Assembly (NCBI GenBank): GCA_033065855.1
Contig: JAVXUO010001613.1
Location: forward strand, 833,336 to 897,335
Direction of reading: 5' to 3'
Source: Escallonia rubra
Taxonomy: Eukaryota > Streptophyta > Magnoliopsida > Escalloniales > Escalloniaceae
DNA: 64,000 nucleotides
This document shows, one piece after another, positions 58,843-64,000 of the stretch (positions within the stretch are counted from its first letter, which is position 1; each line of letters starts with the position of its first letter). The notes under the pieces were generated by a model, which ran no database searches, had not been told where the DNA came from, and saw only the letters and a program-made list of their open reading frames with translations. The position numbers were made by a program, and so were the translations under genes.

Positions 58843-61800
58843 TTAAAGAGGATTCGTTATTATGAAAAAGAAAGAACGAAATGCCAGAAGATGCTGTAAT
58901 ACGTTTGGCCATGTGCTTCTGTACAAGTATTTCAACTTCTGCCACTTCAGTAAACTGAAAAATGGTGTCTCCGGAACCGGTATATACTTCACAAGCCAAC
59001 CTATAGGCCAGGAAACGGCAGCAAGTCCAATACAGACTCCCCATTGACCCCAATTTAACCTCTCAGTATCCGCAAACTTCTTCAGAAACTCCACCATTAC
59101 CACTTGAAGAATGACTGTTATCCCAATAATTCCTAGAAATAGTTTGTTCTTATGTATGCCCTCGAACACATTCTTCTTCTCGAGCTTCCTTGCATTAAAT
59201 TCATTGAAAACCTGGCAAAGCACAAACGTATTGAATATCAAAGTGTCCCTTACCTTTGCATTGACTCCAAAAATCTCTTCACCTCCAAACTGTAAGGTCA
59301 AGAGGACCGCTATCTGATACAAGGCTTGAGCTAATAGGTTCCTCCACATGATGTTGGTGATAAGTGGCGCTGTACGACCAACGGGCTTCTTGTTCATGAG
59401 CTCTTTTGTGGGCCGCTCAGTGGAGAGAGCGAGAGCGCCCAACGTGTCCATAATTAGGTTGACCCATAGCAACTGGACTGCTGTTAGTGGTACTTCACCA
59501 GCTGAAACTGCAGCCACAAAATTGATTACTAAAGCTGCTACATTTACGGTTAGCTGAAACTGAATGAACTTCTGAATGTTGTTGTAGACGCATCTTCCCC
59601 ATCTCAGAACTGTTGCAACAGAAGCGAAATTATCATCCAAGATAACGATATCCGAGCTCTGTTTCGCGACTTCAGTACCCTGGATACCCATAGAAAGCCC
59701 AATATCAGCTTCTTTAAGGGCAGGTGCATCATTTGTGCCATCACCAGTGACAGCAACCACATGCCCTTTCTGTTTAAGGCATTGTACCATTAACAATTTG
59801 TCAAAAGGAGATGATCTTGCCATCACACAAATTTTGTCAACTTTTTCCATCCGCTCCTCTGGCGTGTAGTTACGAAATTCCACCCCTTCTACCACTGCAC
59901 CGCTGTTCATGTCCTCATTCGGCTTAAGTATTCCGCATTCAGTTGCTATAGCTCTTGCAGTAAAGACATTATCACCCGTGATCATTTTGATGTTCACTCC
60001 TGCATACTGACAATCTTCAACAGCTTTCTTCACGCCAGGCCGACATGGATCCTTTAGACCAACCAGCCCCAAAAGGGTCAAGCATTTGTCATCAATCTTT
60101 TCGTCCTCCGCGGTCTCTTGAACCTGTTTATGTGCAAAGGCAATGCATCGAAGACTGCTAGCAGCCATACCTTGAATTAGCCGATCAAATCTGCTCCTTT
60201 CAGTATCATCCAAGGCCTTGATTTCTCCAGTTGGATCATAGTATTGCGAACACATTGCTAGAATCATCTCTGCAGCTCCTTTCCAGTGAACATGGACCGT
60301 ATCATCTGCATTTTTCTTCATCAGAACCCCACTTCTCTTCTTCTCCGAATTGAACGCTTCCACGTGCAGAATTCTGCAACCCTCTTTCATTTTCTCCATA
60401 TCCATATTCAGTTCTAGAACAGCCCAAGAAAGAATTGCTTTTTCTGTGGGACTGCCCGAGAACTCGATATCGGAACCTGAAGTAGTTCTGTAGACACTAC
60501 CAGTTGTATTCAGACCAACTCCTTGGTGGAGAAATTCAAGAACATTTTCTTTGATGGATGTTGAGCTTCTTCCTTCCATTGATTCTTGACCAAGCCAAAA
60601 CTTTGTTACCTTCATCTGGTTTAGCGTGAGAGTTCCTGTCTTGTCAGTGCATATGGTGGTGGCAGAGCCCATTGTCTCACAAGCAGAAAGCTTTCTCACC
60701 ATAGCCTGATCAGCCATCATTCTCTTCATCGAATAAGCAAGAGTTAATGTAACCGCCAATGGTAGCCCTTCTGGAATTGCAACAACTACAATGGTAACTG
60801 CAGCGGCTACAATTCCCACCACTGCATTAATGATATCATCAGCCTTGGTTTTGCTCCCATTGAACTCTGTATTGCCATTTTCATCCTCTGTATTACCTGT
60901 AAAATATCGAATCAACAAGACAAGGAGGACTAGGAAAGCAACTGCCAAACCAACCTTCCCAATTGATGAAGTCAGCTTGTTAAGCCGAGCTTGTAGAGGT
61001 GTTTGCTCATCAGTGTCGCGGCTAATTGTGCTCATCATCTCTCCCCACATCGTGTTCATCCCAACTGAAGTGACCAGCATTCTCGCGTAACCATCTGCTA
61101 CCTTAGTCCCAGAAAACAGGAACGGATTATTGTCACGATTTACCTCGACATGATCACTTTCGCCTGTCATGCTTGATTCATCCACTTGTAACGAATGACC
61201 GTCTAGAAACAATCCATCAGCAGACACTTGATCTCCAATCTTCAAGCAAATGACATCTCCAACCACAATGCCATATACAGAAATATGTTGCCGCCTTCCA
61301 TCTCTCACCACTTCTACTTGGATATTGTTGCTCACGTTGGACAGCTTGTCAAACTGTCTGTTTTGCCTAAAGTTACTTATTGCCGAGACAGATATGACAA
61401 GGAAGACAGCAACAAAGATGCTACCGCCATCATACCAGCCTTCTTTTGGTCCGTCTTCTTTCATGCCAAAACCAAGAGAAAGTCCAGCGCAAACCATGAG
61501 GATGAGAATGGTTGGATCCTTCAAAGCTTCCCAAACAAATTTGAAGAAACCCTTCGTAGGTGGCTTTTGATATGTATTTCTTCCAAAGGCCTCTTGTCGT
61601 CGTAAAATGTCTTCATCGTCGGCATGTATGCCACTTTCGACGTTGGTTTTGAGAGCAGAAGCCAGACCTTCAGCCCCATCAAACTTGGCAAGCTGCTCTA
61701 GATTTTTGCCCTTAACAAGTTGGGTTAGGCTTGACTGATCAACGCTGGGAAAACCGGGGTGTGGCTCAAGAATATCAATGGCTACTATCGATCTAGTAGA

Positions 61801-61986
61801 TGCCACGGGCGAAACCTTGCTCTGTTTTCTTGCTACAACCGCTTTGAAATGAGATAGCAAGGCCCTTGAACAATAGACGAAAGCAAATGCCATGTGCCAT
61901 CTCTTTTTGTTGAGTTCACTGAGGGTGATGGGACTGCCTAGCACTGAGTCTAGATAATCTAAGTTTGCTTGCAATAACAGAGACAT
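58843..61986 (-). CDS. ACA12/ACA13-like: Autoinhibited plasma-membrane-type Ca2+-ATPase (P2B), ACA12/13-like, second copy
   Basis: A 1047-residue intronless frame, nearly identical to 32782-35853 from about residue 115 on. TGES, PEGLP, DKTGT, TGDGTND, TM6 Asn/Asp and the calmodulin-binding stretch (KKRWHMAFAFVYCSRALL) are all present, so I expect an active calmodulin-regulated Ca2+ exporter. Differences cluster in the first 110 residues. Two oddities stand out. GDQVPADG reads GDQVSADG. A 5-bp deletion relative to copy 1, near 58919, removes the old stop and adds 24 residues after LKYLYR, ending in a hydrophobic FFFIITNPL. The start matches copy 1. Confidence 0.94.
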   Translation of the reverse strand: MSLLLQANLDYLDSVLGSPITLSELNKKRWHMAFAFVYCSRALLSHFKAVVARKQSKVSPVASTRSIVAIDILEPHPGFPSVDQSSLTQLVKGKNLEQLAKFDGAEGLASALKTNVESGIHADDEDILRRQEAFGRNTYQKPPTKGFFKFVWEALKDPTILILMVCAGLSLGFGMKEDGPKEGWYDGGSIFVAVFLVISVSAISNFRQNRQFDKLSNVSNNIQVEVVRDGRRQHISVYGIVVGDVICLKIGDQVSADGLFLDGHSLQVDESSMTGESDHVEVNRDNNPFLFSGTKVADGYARMLVTSVGMNTMWGEMMSTISRDTDEQTPLQARLNKLTSSIGKVGLAVAFLVLLVLLIRYFTGNTEDENGNTEFNGSKTKADDIINAVVGIVAAAVTIVVVAIPEGLPLAVTLTLAYSMKRMMADQAMVRKLSACETMGSATTICTDKTGTLTLNQMKVTKFWLGQESMEGRSSTSIKENVLEFLHQGVGLNTTGSVYRTTSGSDIEFSGSPTEKAILSWAVLELNMDMEKMKEGCRILHVEAFNSEKKRSGVLMKKNADDTVHVHWKGAAEMILAMCSQYYDPTGEIKALDDTERSRFDRLIQGMAASSLRCIAFAHKQVQETAEDEKIDDKCLTLLGLVGLKDPCRPGVKKAVEDCQYAGVNIKMITGDNVFTARAIATECGILKPNEDMNSGAVVEGVEFRNYTPEERMEKVDKICVMARSSPFDKLLMVQCLKQKGHVVAVTGDGTNDAPALKEADIGLSMGIQGTEVAKQSSDIVILDDNFASVATVLRWGRCVYNNIQKFIQFQLTVNVAALVINFVAAVSAGEVPLTAVQLLWVNLIMDTLGALALSTERPTKELMNKKPVGRTAPLITNIMWRNLLAQALYQIAVLLTLQFGGEEIFGVNAKVRDTLIFNTFVLCQVFNEFNARKLEKKNVFEGIHKNKLFLGIIGITVILQVVMVEFLKKFADTERLNWGQWGVCIGLAAVSWPIGWLVKYIPVPETPFFSLLKWQKLKYLYRSTWPNVLQHLLAFRSFFFIITNPL

Positions 61987-62174
61987 TCTTTCCCAAAAAC
62001 AGAGAAAAACGAAAACGCTAGGAATATCTCAAACAAAGAGAAGTCTCGTGCACTGAACTTTACTTTCGAAATGAAAGGAAGTTCAAGTATCAAGAAGTAA
62101 ACAGGCCAAAGAAAGGACGAATATGGAACGAAGGAGCAAGAGAACTTATGTAAAGTACGTTGCAGTCCAAGAAA

Positions 62175-62342
62175 TTGTATGAAATGGAGGAGCATGGGTT
62201 TTCAGAAACTGGAACCTCTGATGAGTTTATTTATGTAGACTAAGTTGTATGAAATGGAGGAGCTTGGGTGTTCAGAAACTGGAACCTCTTTATGAGTTTA
62301 TTTATGTAGACTAAGTTTTGAAATGGAGGAGCCGGGTTTTCA
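62175..62342. repeat. Tandem repeat in the presumed promoter or 5' UTR of pump 2
   Basis: About 2.3 units, each starting GAAATGGAGGAGC, containing TTCAGAAACTGGAACCTCT and ending GTAGACTAAGTT. The region upstream of pump 1 (36037-36095) has one unit. Confidence 0.75.
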
Positions 62343-63049
62343 GACATTTCTCTACATCTGTTGCCCACGTTGCAAGTTTCTTCTCTGTTACATCTGCGCG
62401 TACACGAATCAGATGGTAGAAATCGTGGATGGAACACGCAGTTTTGTCGGAAGTTCTTGGAAGATATTGTTTAAAGTAAAGACAGGTGGTTTGTGAAAAG
62501 GCTTCTATTTTCTGCGACTTACGTAATTGTTCGGTCAACGCGCTTATTGAGCTGGTATTCCAATCAAAATTGTACCGAAACTCCCAACAGTGCCTCGTAT
62601 TAAAGAATGCATCAGATTCTAGTTCGGCTTCTCGGAAGCTCTGATATAGTTCACATGTACCCTCGACAGTTTCAAGTATGACATCGGCACGTTACGCTTC
62701 GAGGAAGAATGAAACCCTCCACTAAATTTTCTTTCTTTAACGTTAAACTTTTTCGTCGTTTATCCTTGTTGGATTCGCTAGATATTGTTTAATTAGTGGA
62801 TTTTTAATTGAGCAATCAAGCACATAAGCAAAATTTGCACCTTGTAACTTGTCTTACCTTCTAGGAGCATTATTCACATTTAGATAAAGTAATTAAGCTA
62901 GATTAAGTATTACGTAATATGATCATGGCCTTTTTCTACATGTCGCAAATAATTGTCTCGATTTCTTCCTTCAATTCGCTCCGATAATTAAGCATTGCAA
63001 TATGTATTTATTTGTTTGAAGATGAAGCCAAAACCAATCTCTTTATCTA

Positions 63050-63520
63050 GCTCTGTTTAAAAATATTTTTATTTTCAGTTTTTTCTCAGTTTTGTAAACT
63101 GGAGAAAAAAAACGCATTTGACACACATTTTTCGTTTTTTTTTTTTTTTAGTTTTGGAAAAACTGAATTGCAAACGTTAACTAAATTGCACTTTTTTTAA
63201 AACTAGCCACACGTATCTCTTTAAGTTAGAAAAGGGTCCAAATTTAGTTTTAAAAAAAGTGCGAACTTAATTTCACCCAATATATCAAGACCGGACACCG
63301 CCGCCTGCTGGCAGCCGCTGGCCACGGTCACCGCAAACCAATACCAAAGAAAAAATTCAAAATAAAAACTGGGTAATCAAAAAAAAAAAAACTCAAAATA
63401 AAAATTGGGTAATCAAACACCAATTTATTTTTGTAAAAAATAAAAATTAAACTGACTTTGATTTTTGTTTTTTTGAAACCAAAAAACTAAAACTGAAAGT
63501 TATTTCAAACGCTACCTAAA
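63050..63520. mobile_element. Rearranged Tourist-like MITE copy
   Basis: It shares with 11259-11666 the CAGTTTTGTAAACTGGAGAAA-like left part, the GCCGCC-rich middle and the AAACGCTACC right end. An internal stretch duplicates the host flank (TTTCACCCAATATATCAAGA occurs at about 63273 and 63620). Confidence 0.5.
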
Positions 63521-63862
63521 TTGCACTTTTTTTTCGGGAAAATTAGAAGTGCTAGCCGCACGTGTCTCTGTAAGTTAAAAAAGGGTCCAAATTTAGTTAA
63601 AAAGAGTGCGAATTTAATTTCACCCAATATATCAAGATTTAAGAGGGTAGCATATACATTTTCAGAAAACATATGTTAAGACTCCATTTGAATCTGACCA
63701 ATTCATTTACGTTCATCCAGCTTCAACGGATAAGAAATGACTAAAAGGAGATCCCAATTTTTCTGTTCCATCCAAACATAAAAGAAGAAGGATATTTCGA
63801 CCAAAGGCTGGATATCCAGAAATTTACTTCCTTTGCCGACTATTAATGTTTGATGAGAAGGG

Positions 63863-64000
63863 GATTTATGGAGTGGGTGGACCTGGCGTGGAGGGGGTTT
63901 TAAGGGGTGAGTGGAGCACTCATTGGGAGTTGAAAATGGAGTGTATAAAAATAATTTGTTAGGATAAGAATATGGTTAAATTGAAAAGATACTTGTATAA
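63863..64000. other. Right window edge, no feature recognised
   Basis: Homology to the upstream region of pump 1 stops at about 63862; the remaining bases match nothing else seen in the window. Confidence 0.5.

Larger units (their letters stand above)
61987..63862. repeat. 5' flank of canonical pump 2, rearranged copy of 35854-37403
   Basis: Homologous to the upstream region of pump 1, with extra tandem copies (62175-62342), a MITE-derived insertion (about 63050-63520) and a duplicated piece (63205-63290 and 63555-63640). No gene is recognised. Confidence 0.7.

Noticed and set aside
1-64000. CRISPR arrays, bacterial operons, rRNA, organellar insertions
   Set aside because: Nothing resembling these was seen; the window is plant nuclear DNA.

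Overview
This is nuclear DNA from a flowering plant, probably a eudicot; I cannot name the species. The evidence is long AT-rich gaps, GT-AG splicing, many degenerate transposons, and genes of the plant type IIB (autoinhibited, calmodulin-regulated) P-type Ca2+-ATPase family, ACA12/ACA13-like clade. The window is essentially one tandem array of ACA-type sequences, all on the minus strand, pulled apart by transposons and segmental duplication.

Two copies look like functional intronless pumps: 32782-35853 (1023 aa) and 58843-61986 (1047 aa). They keep the N-terminal calmodulin-binding stretch, TGES, PEGLP, DKTGT, TGDGTND and the TM6 Asn/Asp. Two further near-identical copies, 13786-18026 and 25675-29924, have one intron and nearly full-length reading frames. 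In these the phosphorylated Asp is Asn, TGES is gone, PEGLP and GDGxND are degraded, the TM4 and TM6 Ca2+ ligands are replaced, and the calmodulin-binding N-terminus is missing. They look like a duplicated P-type ATPase pseudoenzyme. A third, related lineage starts with MSITS. It appears as an open partial copy at the left edge (1-616), a 57-codon stub (11954-12124) and a frameshifted relic (22591-23845). Shorter ACA scraps lie at 3602-3690, 12983-13190, 22184-22465, 24765-25135, 31621-32010 and 57895-58315.

Layout: 1-3690 is the left repeat unit, with a solo-LTR-like insertion. 3691-11953 is a transposon-rich block holding a LINE-like retroposon, AT-rich repeats, a MULE, a Tourist-type MITE and a Helitron-like 3' end; it has replaced the middle of an ACA unit. 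11954-22480 and 22591-32010 are two tandem units, each made of an MSITS-type copy, a spacer, a pseudoenzyme copy, its upstream region and a C-terminal scrap of a canonical pump. 32782-37403 is the first canonical pump with its upstream region. 37404-53100 is AT-rich transposon and repeat DNA, including a hAT, a second MULE carrying different cargo, and other inverted-repeat elements. 53297-54464 is a GC-rich minisatellite and a broken ATL-type RING-H2 gene on the plus strand. 55330-63862 is another segmental copy ending in the second canonical pump and a rearranged copy of the first pump's upstream region.

The canonical pumps would export Ca2+ from the cytosol, probably at the plasma membrane, under calmodulin control. 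The pseudoenzymes cannot do this by the standard mechanism; if expressed they could only act in a non-catalytic way, or their transcripts could. No bacterial, viral, CRISPR or organellar features were seen.
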